A stretch of DNA of 64,000 nt. Origin: Myxococcales bacterium (lineage in GTDB: Bacteria > Myxococcota_A > Polyangia > Polyangiales > Polyangiaceae). The translations under genes were made by a program, and so were the position numbers. Every line of letters starts with the position of its first letter. Position 1 is the first letter of the stretch. Below are positions 9,189 to 18,668 of this stretch, in pieces. Location of the stretch: assembly GCA_947473045.1 (NCBI GenBank), contig CANJCO010000003.1:1-64000 (forward strand). Direction: 5' to 3'. Under the pieces are notes generated by a model. That model saw only the letters and a program-made list of their open reading frames with translations. It was not told the origin of the DNA and searched no databases.

Positions 9189-10244
9189 TCACCACTCGTC
9201 GCGCTCGCTGCCGGACCGGCCTTCGAGCCGGGCGTCGCGAATCGCGACATCGCGGCGCGCGCGATCGAGGTCATAGTTTACCATGATTTTTACCAGCTCG
9301 TCGAAGGTGGTTCGCGGCTTCCAGCCTAGCTTTGCGTGCGCTTTGCTCGCGTCGCCGTGCAGGTGGTCGACCTCGCTGGGGCGGAAGTATCTCGGGTCGA
9401 TCTCGACGTACTGCTGCCAGTCGAGGTCGAGGCTGCCGAACGCGCGGCCCAGAAAATCGCGCACGGAATAGCTCTCTCCGGTGGCCACCACGAAGTCATC
9501 GGGGGCGTCAGCCTGGAGCATGAGCCACATCGCCTCGACATAGTCTTTTGCGTAGCCCCAGTCGCGCTTCGCATCGAGGTTGCCCAGGTAGAGCTTGCGC
9601 TCGAGACCGAGCTTGATGCGGGCGGCGGCGCGGGTGATCTTGCGGGTGACGAAGGTCTCGCCGCGGCGGGGAGACTCGTGGTTGAACAGAATGCCGTTCG
9701 ACACGAACATGCCGTACGCCTCGCGGTAGTTGATCGCGAAATAGTGGGCGGCGAGCTTGCTGACCGCGTAGGGGCTGCGCGGATGAAACGGCGTGGCCTC
9801 CGATTGCGGGGGGGCTGCGCTGCCGAACATCTCGCTCGACCCGGCCTGATAGACGCGCACGGCCTCTCCGCCGCCGGCCATGTGATCGCGCACCGCTTCG
9901 AGCAGGCGCAGCGCGCCGGTGGCCACCACGTCTGCCGTGTATTCGGGCTCGTCGAACGAGACGCGCACGTGGCTCTGCGCGCCGAGATTGTAGATCTCAT
10001 GCGGGCGCACCTTCTCGATGATGCGCCGAAGCCCGGTGCCGTCGGCGAGATCGCCGTAGTGCAGCTTGAGCGTTGCGCCAGCCTCGTGCGGGTCCCGGTA
10101 AATGTGGTCGATTCGGCCAGTGTTGAACGTGCTGGCGCGGCGAACGATGCCGTGGAGCTCGTAGCCCTTTTCGATCAGCAGCTCGGCGAGATACGAGCCG
10201 TCCTGACCGGTGACGCCGATGATGAGCGCGCGCTTGTTTGCCAT
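9189..10244 (-). CDS. gmd: GDP-mannose 4,6-dehydratase
   Basis: A 351-residue SDR enzyme making GDP-4-keto-6-deoxy-D-mannose from GDP-mannose, the first committed step to GDP-L-fucose. Diagnostic segments are [19 protein letters not shown]-type sequence at the N-terminus (here [14 protein letters not shown]), [28 protein letters not shown], the [10 protein letters not shown] catalytic pair and [16 protein letters not shown]. It is directly followed by fcl with 4-base spacing. The length matches the family. Confidence 0.96.
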   Translation of the reverse strand: MANKRALIIGVTGQDGSYLAELLIEKGYELHGIVRRASTFNTGRIDHIYRDPHEAGATLKLHYGDLADGTGLRRIIEKVRPHEIYNLGAQSHVRVSFDEPEYTADVVATGALRLLEAVRDHMAGGGEAVRVYQAGSSEMFGSAAPPQSEATPFHPRSPYAVSKLAAHYFAINYREAYGMFVSNGILFNHESPRRGETFVTRKITRAAARIKLGLERKLYLGNLDAKRDWGYAKDYVEAMWLMLQADAPDDFVVATGESYSVRDFLGRAFGSLDLDWQQYVEIDPRYFRPSEVDHLHGDASKAHAKLGWKPRTTFDELVKIMVNYDLDRARRDVAIRDARLEGRSGSERDEW

Positions 10245-10264
10245 GATGTGCTAACCGGACTCCG

Positions 10265-10939
10265 ATGTTGCGAACACTTCTCGGCGCGGGCTCGGGCCCG
10301 CGGCTGTCGCACGACACGCTTGATGGGTTGCCCCAAAACGGTCGCACAGATCCCATCGAATACTACAGGCGCCCGCTGGTCGGATACCTCTTCCGAGAGC
10401 GCATCAACATGGGCCTGCGCATGCTCGGCCAGCGCCGATTTCGGAGCCTGCTTGAGGTCGGCTACGGCGCAGGCGCCGTGCTCGTGGCGCTCGCGCCGAG
10501 CGTCGACGCGATGGCGGGCATCGACCTCGACGCCGAGCCCGAAATCGTCGACCGCGCCCTGCGCGCGCGCGGCCTCGACGCGAAGCTGCTCAAGGGTAGC
10601 GTTTGCGAGATGCCCTACGCCGACGGCGCGTTCGATCTGGTGGTGTCATTTTCAGTCTTCGAGCACCTCAGCGCCTACGAAGCCGGCCTCGCCGAGGTCT
10701 CGCGCGTGCTCGCTCCGGGCGGCGTATTCCTGCTCGGCATGCCGGCGGTCAATCGCACAATGAGCCGCCTCTTCGAGCTGATCGGCCATCGCGACATCGA
10801 CGACGACCACGTGACCACCCCTGCCGAGGTCGCGAGCACCTTCGCCCGACATGGCCTGCGAGTAAAGCAGCGCACGAACCTGGGCGCGCCGGGCGGCGGT
10901 CCAGCGCTGTATTACACGTGGCTCCTCGAGCGCGTGTAA
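10265..10939 (+). CDS. Class I SAM-dependent methyltransferase
   Basis: A 224-residue methyltransferase of the Methyltransf_11 type. LLEVGYGAGAVLVAL is the SAM-binding motif I, GIDLDAEPEIV the acidic motif II, MPYADGAFDLVVSFSVFEHL motif IV and LAPGGVFLLGMPA motif V. It is divergent from gmd, only 20 bases away, and convergent with the methyltransferase-GT2 fusion. It probably methylates a sugar or lipid-linked intermediate of this locus. The substrate is not visible. Confidence 0.85.
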   Translation: MLRTLLGAGSGPRLSHDTLDGLPQNGRTDPIEYYRRPLVGYLFRERINMGLRMLGQRRFRSLLEVGYGAGAVLVALAPSVDAMAGIDLDAEPEIVDRALRARGLDAKLLKGSVCEMPYADGAFDLVVSFSVFEHLSAYEAGLAEVSRVLAPGGVFLLGMPAVNRTMSRLFELIGHRDIDDDHVTTPAEVASTFARHGLRVKQRTNLGAPGGGPALYYTWLLERV

Positions 10940-10947
10940 ATTACACG
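10933..10947. terminator. Palindrome holding both convergent stop codons
   Basis: A 15-base perfect palindrome (CGTGTAAATTACACG) contains the TAA stop of the plus-strand methyltransferase and the TAA stop of the minus-strand fusion gene. A plus-strand T-rich run (GATTTTTTT) follows about 8 bases later, inside the opposing gene. It could act as a short terminator for the plus-strand gene, but the stem is only about 5 bp. Confidence 0.35.
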
Positions 10948-12401
10948 AACTTGATTTTTTTCGCCGCGAAGGCGCTCATCCGAAGCAGCAGCAGACCGTG
11001 CCGAAAGCGCGAGATGTTGGTCTCTCCGTAGGTGCGCGCCTTGTAGCGAATCGGAATCTCCAGGATTCGCAGGTTCTGCCGGGCGGCGCCGAAGATGAGG
11101 TCGAAGTCGCCAAACGGGTCGAAGTCGCCAAAGTACGCCCTGTCGTCGGCGATGCGCTGGTAGTCCTTCTTCCACAGCACCTTCGTGCCGCACAGCGTGT
11201 CTTTGATCGGGCGATCGAGCAGAAACGAGAAGGCTTCGGCGAAGAACGTGTTGCCGATGCGGTTCAAAAAGCGCATCGCCTCGTCTTCCATCGGGTAGAC
11301 GAGCCGCGTGCCGTGAACGTAGTCGGTCTTGCCCGAGGCGAGCGCGTCGAAGAACTTCGGCAGCTCTTCGGGCTGCACGGTGAGGTCGGCGTCGAGGATC
11401 ATCAAAATGTCGCCGGTGGCCTCCGAGAAGCCCTTGCGAACCGCGTCGCCCTTGCCCTTGCCAGCCTGCTGCATGGCCTTGAGCGTGAGCGGACCTTTGT
11501 AATCACGCACCACCCGCTGAATGGTGGCCCAGGTGTCGTCGGTGGAGTTGCCTTCGACGAAGATGAGCTCGGTTCCGCCGCCCATCACGGGCGTGCGCTG
11601 CACAGCCGCCTCGATGTTGCCCGACTCGTTGCGCGCAGGCACCACGACGCTCACCGTTGGCTTCACTGCCTTTTTGCCGCCGGCTCGCGCCAGCGTATAG
11701 ACGCGGTACAGCGCGCTGGTGCGCGTCGGCCACACCTTCGGCGCGAAGCGATTGAGCAGCCCCGCTCCGGGCAGCTCGGTCGGCAGCACCATGCGATCGT
11801 CGAAGCGCACCACCTCGAGATCCGCGAGCTTGAAGAGATCGGCAAGGGCCGATTCGCTAAACCAGTTTTCGTGGGGCGAGGGCAGCTTCATGCCCAGCTT
11901 CTCGCCAACCGCGAGCGGCAACGACCACAAGAAGTTGAAGCACGTCAGAAAGATGCGACCGTCGTCTTCGAGGTGCATCGCCATGCGCTCGAGCACCCGC
12001 TGCACGTCGGGCGTCGTGTGGCAGAGGCGATCGCAGACGATCGCGTCGAATTTGCGGCCGAGGCTCAGCGTCATCGCGTCGCCCTTCACGAGGGTGATTC
12101 GCGGATCGCGGGCGCCCGTCGCCGAGAGCGCTTCGGGAAGGGCATCGACCCCCCAGCGGACTTGATTGGGGAGCGCGGCGAGCACGCTGCCTCCGCCCAC
12201 GCCGACCTCGAGCACGCTCGCGGACGCGGGAATCGCGAGGCGCAGCGCGTGGATGAGATCGCGCTGCAACGCGCGACGCGGACCGCCTACCGGAAGGGCG
12301 TTCTGCACGAGGCGCGTGAAGTACGCGCGCCACTCCGGGGCGAAGGGCTCGCTCTCGGCGGGGGCGGGGGGCGACGGGTGGTCCAGCGTTGCAGACTGCA
12401 T
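10941..12401 (-). CDS. Fused SAM methyltransferase / GT2 glycosyltransferase
   Basis: A 486-residue two-domain protein. Residues about 50-210 are a class I methyltransferase (SVLEVGVGGGSVLAAL, FDAIVCDRLCHTTPD, DDGRIFLTCFNFLW). Residues about 245-480 are a GT2 domain of the dolichol-phosphate mannose synthase-like type: TVSVVVPARNESGNIE, LIFVEGNSTDDTW, GDILMILDADLTVQPEEL (DxD) and GTKVLWKKDYQRI. No C-terminal membrane segments are evident. Fusions of these two domains are known in bacteria. It probably glycosylates and modifies the same lipid-linked intermediate. It is divergent from the methyltransferase gene at 12470. Confidence 0.85.
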   Translation of the reverse strand: MQSATLDHPSPPAPAESEPFAPEWRAYFTRLVQNALPVGGPRRALQRDLIHALRLAIPASASVLEVGVGGGSVLAALPNQVRWGVDALPEALSATGARDPRITLVKGDAMTLSLGRKFDAIVCDRLCHTTPDVQRVLERMAMHLEDDGRIFLTCFNFLWSLPLAVGEKLGMKLPSPHENWFSESALADLFKLADLEVVRFDDRMVLPTELPGAGLLNRFAPKVWPTRTSALYRVYTLARAGGKKAVKPTVSVVVPARNESGNIEAAVQRTPVMGGGTELIFVEGNSTDDTWATIQRVVRDYKGPLTLKAMQQAGKGKGDAVRKGFSEATGDILMILDADLTVQPEELPKFFDALASGKTDYVHGTRLVYPMEDEAMRFLNRIGNTFFAEAFSFLLDRPIKDTLCGTKVLWKKDYQRIADDRAYFGDFDPFGDFDLIFGAARQNLRILEIPIRYKARTYGETNISRFRHGLLLLRMSAFAAKKIKFV

Positions 12402-12469
12402 GGCAAGGCGTCCTATCGCATCTTTCGCGGCTTGACGAGCCGCGCGCCCGAGACGATTCTCCGCGCCTC

Positions 12470-13474
12470 ATGACGAGAGCGTCGAGATCGGGTGGCACGA
12501 AGGTCGGCGCGCTCAAGCGCACTTGGATGGGCGGCACTGCCGGGTACCTGCTGGCGCGCAACCTCGCCTTCAAGCACGCGCCGGCAGCGGCGAACGCGCT
12601 CATGCGGCTCACCAACATCTCAGGGCGCGGGCGCGGACGCGATGGCTCCGAGGCCGTACCGTACTTTCGCGGCGTGGCCGAGGACTACGAGGTCATCGCG
12701 CGTGCGGCGGGCGTGGCGGAGAGTCGCGGCTCGATCTTCGCCGGCAAGCGCGTGCTCGAGGTCGGCCCGGGCAACACCCAGGCGATCGCCATGGTGGCTC
12801 GTGCGCGCGGGGCGCTGCACGCCTCCGGCTGGGACGCGTTCGACGTCGTGAGTCGCGATCGTGCTTATCTGAACGCGATTTACGAGCCGCTGCTCGATGC
12901 CATTGGTGACGAAGGCAGCCCGGCCCGCGTGATCGAGCTACTGGGTGAGTGTAGAGTGCATGCAACCCGGGCGCAGCTCGAGAAGCAGGCGCCGTTCGAT
13001 CTCGTTATCTCGCGTGCCGTCCTTGAGCACGTCCGCGACCTCGAGACGCTTCACCGCGATTTGGCGGCGCTCACCACCGATGACGCGGTCGTCATCCACA
13101 AAGTCGACCTGCGCTCGCACGGTCACCAGCTCACGCACGACCTCGACTTCCTCCTCTTCTCCGACCGCGCCTGGAACGGGCTGACCACGCATATCGGTGA
13201 GCCCAATCGCGCGCGCTTTCCGAGGTATTTCGAGATCGGCGAGCGCCACGGTTTCCGCACGCTCTACGCGGCCTCGACGCGCGTCATCTCGCGCAGCGAG
13301 GCCGAGCGTATTCGTCCGAGGCTCGCCCTTCCGTATCGCGACATGTCGCCCGACGTGCTCAGCGTGCTCGGTTTTTGGGTGGTGCAAGTCAAGCCCGGAC
13401 ATCCGCTGGCGAGCCGCGCGATTCACCCGGAATCGCTTCAGCCCGCACCCCACGACGCGCTGGCGCCGTTCTGA
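12470..13474 (+). CDS. SAM-dependent methyltransferase-like protein
   Basis: A 334-residue protein. KRVLEVGPGNTQAIAMV is a recognisable motif I, FDLVISRAVLEHVRDL matches motif IV, and VVIHKVDLRSHG follows. The open frame starts earlier, at 12389, but that stretch overlaps the divergent fusion gene; the ATG at 12470 avoids the overlap. The next gene starts 3 bases after its stop, so it heads a plus-strand unit of glycosyltransferase, flippase, FkbM methyltransferase and GT4 genes. Its substrate is unknown. Confidence 0.75.
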   Translation: MTRASRSGGTKVGALKRTWMGGTAGYLLARNLAFKHAPAAANALMRLTNISGRGRGRDGSEAVPYFRGVAEDYEVIARAAGVAESRGSIFAGKRVLEVGPGNTQAIAMVARARGALHASGWDAFDVVSRDRAYLNAIYEPLLDAIGDEGSPARVIELLGECRVHATRAQLEKQAPFDLVISRAVLEHVRDLETLHRDLAALTTDDAVVIHKVDLRSHGHQLTHDLDFLLFSDRAWNGLTTHIGEPNRARFPRYFEIGERHGFRTLYAASTRVISRSEAERIRPRLALPYRDMSPDVLSVLGFWVVQVKPGHPLASRAIHPESLQPAPHDALAPF

Positions 13475-13477
13475 GCG

Positions 13478-15166
13478 ATGCGCGCTCGGCTCCGTGAGCC
13501 CCTGACCTGGATCGTCGTCGCGTTCGCAATCGCGGTGCTGGCCGGCTGCTGGTGGAACCTGCCCTGCACCGACGCGTGGTCGAATGACGAAGTATCGCCG
13601 AGGGCCTCTGCGCTAGGCGCGGTGTTCGAGACGTGGATCCCCGGGCACTTCTTTCGGTACCCGCCGCTTCACGTTTTGCTCCTGACGGTGCTGCAGTCGC
13701 CGCTCATCGTGATCGCCGGCCTTCGCGCGGGCTGGTCGCAGGACGCCTTGGCGACCGAGCTCATTTTTCCCGGCTACATGACCGCCGCCGCCGTGATCGG
13801 GCGCCTCGTGGCGCTGCTCATGGCGTGCGGCATCGTGCGCAATGTGCATGCGCTTTGGGCCCGGCTGTCGTCGCCGCGCGCCGGCTCGCTCGCCGCGGCG
13901 TTCGTCGCGTCGAGCCCGATTTTAGTGTACTTTGCACATACCGCGAGCGTCGACGTTCCTTACTGGTTCTGGACGACCTGGGCGATGGTCGAGCTCGATC
14001 GCGTAGCAGCCGGCGAGGGCCGCGAAGTGCGCGCGCTCGCGCTGTGCGCGGCAGCCGTGCTCACCAAAGATCAGTCCGCGTTTCTGCTGGCAGGCGCGTT
14101 TTCGATGAGCGGTCTGCTGGCGCCTGCGCTCCTCGCGCCCGCGGGACGCAGGCTCCGCTCCCTCGTGCGACCGGCCCTGCTGAAAGGTCTCGCCGTCGCC
14201 GCCGTGGCCGAGCTGGTCGCGTCGGGGGCGATCACCAATCCGTCTGGTTTTAGGCAGAAATTGGCCTTCATGACGGGCGAGGGGAACAAGGGCTGGACGC
14301 TCTACGCGCGCACAGCGCAGGGCGCGGCGGAGCAGCTTCGCGACATCGCGCTTCAAGTGCCGACGCTGGGCAGCGCGGCGGTGGCGGCGGTGGCGGCGGT
14401 CGGCGTGGGGCTCGCGTTTGCGGGGCGCGATCGGCCGATGATCGCGCGCAGGCTCGCGCCGCTCGCCGCAGCGATCGGCTACCTTGTGCTGTTCGTCGTG
14501 CCGAGTCGGTGGACGATGGAGCGGCACCTGTTTCCGCTCCTGCTGATGCTCTTTCCATACGCAGCGCTGGCGATCGATCGTGCGATTGGGCGCTTGCCGA
14601 AGCTGCGAGCGCCGCTGCTCGCAGGGGCCGGGATCGCGCTGCTGCCTTCGCTGCTCGATGTGGCTTCGGTCGACGCCACGCTGATCGCCGATCCGCGCAA
14701 TCAAGTCTCGGAGCTGCTGGGGCGCCTCGCGCCAGGAACGCGCGTCGAAGTGTACGGCGGAAATCAGTACCTGCCGCACTTGCCGCGGGGGCTGTCGGTC
14801 ACGCGCGTGGGACCGGAGTCGTTTGACGCTCGCAGCCCGCTTCCCGGCGTCGTTGAGCTGAAGGCGCCTTTCCTTGCGATCAACGAGCGCGCCCCCGAAT
14901 ACGTCGTCACGAGCGCTGCCTTCGCGCGCCTGTACATGCCCCGCGGCGAGCGCCGCACCGATCGCGATCGGGCCCTCGGCGACGATCCCGACGGGCGCGG
15001 GCTGTTCGAGGGGCTGTCGGCGGGCTCGCTCGGCTACCGCTGGGCGCTACGTGCAGAATGCAAATTGCCCTGGCCGCTGACCTGCAAGCGCATTCACCTG
15101 TCGACCGGTGAGGGCTCGTGGGTGTTCGTGCGTGACGTGAACATCGAAAAAGGCGCGCCGCTGTAG
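13478..15166 (+). CDS. Membrane GT-C glycosyltransferase (GT39/PMT-like)
   Basis: A 562-residue polytopic protein. It begins with a membrane segment (WIVVAFAIAVLAGCWW) followed by TDAWSNDEVSPRA, the acidic loop typical of polyprenyl-phosphate-sugar-using GT-C enzymes. RYPPLHVLLL and SSPILVYFAHTASVDVPYWF are further family-like features. About 9-10 hydrophobic segments precede a soluble C-terminal domain of roughly 150 residues. It probably adds a sugar from a lipid carrier on the outer face of the inner membrane. It sits 3 bases after the methyltransferase gene. Confidence 0.78.
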   Translation: MRARLREPLTWIVVAFAIAVLAGCWWNLPCTDAWSNDEVSPRASALGAVFETWIPGHFFRYPPLHVLLLTVLQSPLIVIAGLRAGWSQDALATELIFPGYMTAAAVIGRLVALLMACGIVRNVHALWARLSSPRAGSLAAAFVASSPILVYFAHTASVDVPYWFWTTWAMVELDRVAAGEGREVRALALCAAAVLTKDQSAFLLAGAFSMSGLLAPALLAPAGRRLRSLVRPALLKGLAVAAVAELVASGAITNPSGFRQKLAFMTGEGNKGWTLYARTAQGAAEQLRDIALQVPTLGSAAVAAVAAVGVGLAFAGRDRPMIARRLAPLAAAIGYLVLFVVPSRWTMERHLFPLLLMLFPYAALAIDRAIGRLPKLRAPLLAGAGIALLPSLLDVASVDATLIADPRNQVSELLGRLAPGTRVEVYGGNQYLPHLPRGLSVTRVGPESFDARSPLPGVVELKAPFLAINERAPEYVVTSAAFARLYMPRGERRTDRDRALGDDPDGRGLFEGLSAGSLGYRWALRAECKLPWPLTCKRIHLSTGEGSWVFVRDVNIEKGAPL

Positions 15167-15229
15167 TACGAGCGATGTTGTGCGGTCTCGGCAGATTTTG
15201 GCGCTGATCACGCGCAGTGAACGCGCGTC

Positions 15230-16744
15230 ATGAGCGACCCGTCCGCCGACGGATCGGCGCAGCAGGCGCGAGGCGCCATCGTCAACCTCTTTACGCTCGT
15301 GGCGCAGGCTGCGATGCCGGCGTTTCACGTTCAGCTCGCGCTGCTGCTCGGGCAGGCCTCGTACGGGCTTTATGTGTGGGCGAACATCATCGTCGACTTC
15401 AGCAGCGCCGTGACGTTGTTTGGCATGGACATCGCGGTGAGCCGTGAAGTCGCGCTCGCTCGCGACGCGGGAGACGACGCACGGTCGGCCCGCGCGGTCG
15501 GAACGGCCTTGAGGCTCGTGCTGCTCACCGGCGTGGCACTCGCGCTCATCCTCGGCTTCGGGGGCCATGCCATCGCCGAGCGCGCGTCGATGCCGGGCGT
15601 CGAGGCCCCGCTGCGCGTGCTTTCGCTGGTGCCGATCGCGTATCACGCAACGACGATTTTGCTCATCGCGACGCAAAGCCGTGGCGTCATGAAATACGAT
15701 TTTTGGACGCGCGGGCTGCTTCAGCCGCTGTCGTTGCTGGTGGCCACGACGGTCTTGGTTCGACTCGGCTTCGGGGTCGTCGGAGCCGCCGCCGGTGTGC
15801 TCTTCGCCATGGCCCTGACCACCGCGTTCGCCTTGTTTTGCTACCGCCGTCTGTTTTCGCTCGGCGACACCCTCGGCGCCGTTTTTTCTGGCCCGATGGA
15901 CAGCGCGGTGCTGCGCGCGGGCATTCCGATGACGGCGATCGGGCTGCTGTGGTCGCTGCAGGGGCGCCTCGACAACACGGTGCTCGGGGCCACGCGCGGG
16001 GCGGCCGCGACCGGCGCGTATGGCGCGTGCATGCTCTACGCGATCACGATCGGCCAGATGCGCGGGGTCTTCATCCCAGGCCTCCACGCAGCGCTGCCTG
16101 CGCTGCTGGTCCGAGGGGACCGCGACGGCATGAACGCGCTGCTGCAGCGCACGCAGCGATGGGTCGTGCTGCTCGCCGCGCCGCTGCTCGTGCTCTTCGC
16201 GGTGTTCGGTCGCGAGCTGCTCATCATCTTCGGCCGCAGCTTCGCCGACGCCGCGCCCGCGCTCGGCCTGCTCGCGCTCGCGCAGCTGTTCGGCGCGATG
16301 TCGCTACCGGCGCAGACCATTGTCCTCGGCTCGCGCCGGGGCGCCAGCATCGTCGCGGCTGGCGTGTCGCTCGGTCTGCAGCTGCTGCTCCTCGGTCCGA
16401 TGTGCTCGCGCTACGGACTCGTCGGCGCGGCGGCAACGTCCGCGGCGGGCATGTTGCTCGCGCAGGTCGTTCAGCAGGTTTGGGCCTATCACCTCTACGG
16501 CGTGCACGGCTTTTCATGGGCCCTCGGGCGCGTCTTCGTTGCGTGCGGCATCGCGGCGGGGGCGGGCCGGTTCATGTTGTCATGGCTGCCAATAAGCGAA
16601 GTGCCGCGCTTCTTCGTCTCGGTTCCCGTGGCTGCGGTCGTGTACCTGGTGGCGCTGGTGGCGCTCGGTCTCGGCCCGGAAGAGCGCGCGTGGCTCGATG
16701 CCCTCCGGGCGCGACTGCCGTTTGGTCGGCGGCCCGAGGCGTAG
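15230..16744 (+). CDS. Oligosaccharide flippase (Wzx/MOP superfamily)
   Basis: A 504-residue protein with about 12-14 hydrophobic segments spread evenly, as in Wzx/RfbX-type flippases of the MATE/MOP superfamily. Examples are LVLLTGVALALILGFGG, LSLLVATTVLVRLGFGVVGAAA and WVVLLAAPLLVLFAVFGREL followed by IIFGRSFADAAPALGLL. It would move lipid-linked repeat units across the inner membrane. No polymerase is obvious nearby unless the GT-C-like protein upstream is miscalled. The FkbM gene follows after 14 bases. Confidence 0.85.
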   Translation: MSDPSADGSAQQARGAIVNLFTLVAQAAMPAFHVQLALLLGQASYGLYVWANIIVDFSSAVTLFGMDIAVSREVALARDAGDDARSARAVGTALRLVLLTGVALALILGFGGHAIAERASMPGVEAPLRVLSLVPIAYHATTILLIATQSRGVMKYDFWTRGLLQPLSLLVATTVLVRLGFGVVGAAAGVLFAMALTTAFALFCYRRLFSLGDTLGAVFSGPMDSAVLRAGIPMTAIGLLWSLQGRLDNTVLGATRGAAATGAYGACMLYAITIGQMRGVFIPGLHAALPALLVRGDRDGMNALLQRTQRWVVLLAAPLLVLFAVFGRELLIIFGRSFADAAPALGLLALAQLFGAMSLPAQTIVLGSRRGASIVAAGVSLGLQLLLLGPMCSRYGLVGAAATSAAGMLLAQVVQQVWAYHLYGVHGFSWALGRVFVACGIAAGAGRFMLSWLPISEVPRFFVSVPVAAVVYLVALVALGLGPEERAWLDALRARLPFGRRPEA

Positions 16745-16758
16745 TAAGCGCTGGGCGC

Positions 16759-17442
16759 ATGCTGAGGCATCTCTCGTCGCTCGCGCGCCGCGTGGCTCGC
16801 CGCCCCAGGCGCCGCTCCTGGCTCGATTCGTTTCAATTCCGCACTGTTTTCGATGTCGGTGCGAACACCGGCCAGTTCGTCGAGGAGGCGCGCGGGTTCG
16901 CGCCCGCGGCGCAGATCTATTCGTTTGAACCACTCCCCGACTGCTACGCGCAGCTCGTCTCGAGGTTTCGTGACGATGACCGCTTCCGCGCCTTCAACAT
17001 CGCCGTGGGCGACGCGCGGGGCGAGACGACCTTTCACCGCAGCGAATACGCGCAGTCGTCATCGATGTTGCCGATGGCGCAGCTTCACAAAGACGCGTTT
17101 CCGGAGACGGCCGGAGGCGCCACGCTCACCGTGTCGGTCGACACGCTCGACAACCTGCGCGAGTCGCTCGTGATCGCGGGGCCGGTGCTGTTGAAAATAG
17201 ACGTTCAAGGCTTCGAGGACCGCGTGATTCGTGGCGCGACCGAGCTGCTCGCCCAGGTCGACGTGGCGCTCGTCGAAATGTCGGTCGAGCCGCTTTACGA
17301 GGGGCAAACGCTCTTCGATGGCGTCTACCGCATGATGGTCGAGCGGGGCTTCGTCTACCGCGGCAATCACCTGCAATTGCAGCATCCGCGCGACGGCCGC
17401 GTGCTTCAGGTCGACGGGCTCTTTACGCGCGCTCCGCGATGA
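16759..17442 (+). CDS. FkbM-family methyltransferase
   Basis: A 227-residue FkbM-type methyltransferase. TVFDVGANTGQFVEEA is motif I, IYSFEPLPDCYAQL motif II and LLKIDVQGFEDRVIRGA the family signature, followed by ALVEMSVEPLYEGQ. The frame stays open far upstream through the flippase gene, but the ATG at 16759 sits just after the flippase stop and gives the normal FkbM length. The stop overlaps the next gene's start (ATGA). It probably O-methylates a sugar in the polysaccharide. Confidence 0.88.
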   Translation: MLRHLSSLARRVARRPRRRSWLDSFQFRTVFDVGANTGQFVEEARGFAPAAQIYSFEPLPDCYAQLVSRFRDDDRFRAFNIAVGDARGETTFHRSEYAQSSSMLPMAQLHKDAFPETAGGATLTVSVDTLDNLRESLVIAGPVLLKIDVQGFEDRVIRGATELLAQVDVALVEMSVEPLYEGQTLFDGVYRMMVERGFVYRGNHLQLQHPRDGRVLQVDGLFTRAPR

Positions 17443-18668
17443 CCGCGGGCGCCTGCGCGCCTCCGGTCACGATGATCGTGCTCGGCGACGAAATCGCCTT
17501 CCCCGTGGGCGGGGCTTCGAGCGCGTACATCGGACGATTGGCCCGGGCCGTGGTTGGGGCCGGCGGCCGCAGCGTGGTCATGTGCCTCGACTATTCGGAG
17601 CGCGGATCGTCGCCGCAAAACACCGTCGCGCGCGGCGAAGAGCGCGGCGTTTCGTTTGAGTATACGACCGGGGATCCGGTGCTGCCCGCGCGCCCGTGGA
17701 ACATCTCGCTGGGCAGGGCGCGCGCGGCGCTGTCGCTGGCGTCGCGGCTCGACGCGTACTGCGTCCCCGGCCACACCGTTGCCGTCTATTACGGCCGCTA
17801 CCCGTCGGTCCTCGCGCGCTTGCGGCGCCTCTGCCGCGCGCGCGCGATCCCCCTCGTGGCGAGCGTCGTCGAGTGGCGACTGTCGTTCGCAGGCCAGACG
17901 CTTGCCCAGCGGCTAGGCGACAGGCTCTTTCACCGCATGCTGCCGTCGCTCGACGCGTCGATCGTCATTTCGCGCTTCATCGAGCGCGCCATGCGCGACC
18001 AGTTGCACGCGACGCACCCGATTCTCCGCGTGCCGCTGCTGGCCGAGCCCGAAGGTTGGCGCGCCGTTGAGGCGTTCGTTTCGTCGCGGCCATACGCGGT
18101 TTTTTGCGCCGATTTCGACTCGTATCCCGAAGACGCGAAGCTGGTCATCGAGGCCCTCGCGCGGGTTCCCGAGCTCGACCTCCACCTCATAGGCAAGGCA
18201 GTTTCGCGTCGCGAAGAGCTCCTCGCGCTCGCATCGCGACTCGGCAGCGCAGAGCGCGTCCGGCTCGAACCGCGCTTCGTTCCCGAGCCCGAGCTGCGCG
18301 CCCGCTACGCCGGAGCGAGTGTGCTGCTCGCCCCGATGCGCGACGACGCGCGCTCGCGCGCGCGTTTTCCCAGCAAAATTGCAGACTATTTGCTGGCGGG
18401 TCGCGTGGTCGTCTCGTCGGCGGTTGGCGAAGTGGGGGAGTACCTCACGCACCGCGACAGCGCGCTTTTTTGCGCTCCCGGTGACGTCGACTCGCTGGTC
18501 GCCGCGGTCCGCGAAGCCATCGGGGGGCCAGACCGCGAGGCCATCGCGCTGCGCGGTCGGCGGGTGGCGGAGCAGCAGTTCGACGTGGCCGTTCAGGGGC
18601 CGCTCCTCGCAGCCTGGCTCGCGAACCTCGCCGCGAGTAAGCGTCAGGCGCGTTCGAAATACACGTAA
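17439..18668 (+). CDS. GT4-like glycosyltransferase
   Basis: A 409-residue GT-B-type glycosyltransferase. The N-terminal half includes DEIAFPVGGASSAYIGRLA, an acceptor-loop-like segment, and LDASIVISRFIERAM. The C-terminal donor half has LHLIGKAVSRREELLALA, VLLAPMRDDARSRARFPSK and IADYLLAGRVVVSSAVGE. The usual E-x7-E is not strictly kept; the first Glu appears replaced. It starts inside the FkbM stop (ATGA), so translation is coupled. The 3' end overlaps the convergent methyltransferase gene by 25 bases. Confidence 0.8.
   Translation: MTAGACAPPVTMIVLGDEIAFPVGGASSAYIGRLARAVVGAGGRSVVMCLDYSERGSSPQNTVARGEERGVSFEYTTGDPVLPARPWNISLGRARAALSLASRLDAYCVPGHTVAVYYGRYPSVLARLRRLCRARAIPLVASVVEWRLSFAGQTLAQRLGDRLFHRMLPSLDASIVISRFIERAMRDQLHATHPILRVPLLAEPEGWRAVEAFVSSRPYAVFCADFDSYPEDAKLVIEALARVPELDLHLIGKAVSRREELLALASRLGSAERVRLEPRFVPEPELRARYAGASVLLAPMRDDARSRARFPSKIADYLLAGRVVVSSAVGEVGEYLTHRDSALFCAPGDVDSLVAAVREAIGGPDREAIALRGRRVAEQQFDVAVQGPLLAAWLANLAASKRQARSKYT

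Noticed and set aside
10998-12473. Long plus-strand frame opposite the methyltransferase-GT2 fusion
   Set aside because: It lacks domain motifs and mirrors a real gene; codon position bias favours the minus strand gene.
15703-16758. Upstream extension of the FkbM gene frame
   Set aside because: The stretch is Arg-rich and runs through the flippase gene in another frame. The ATG at 16759 gives a normal FkbM length.
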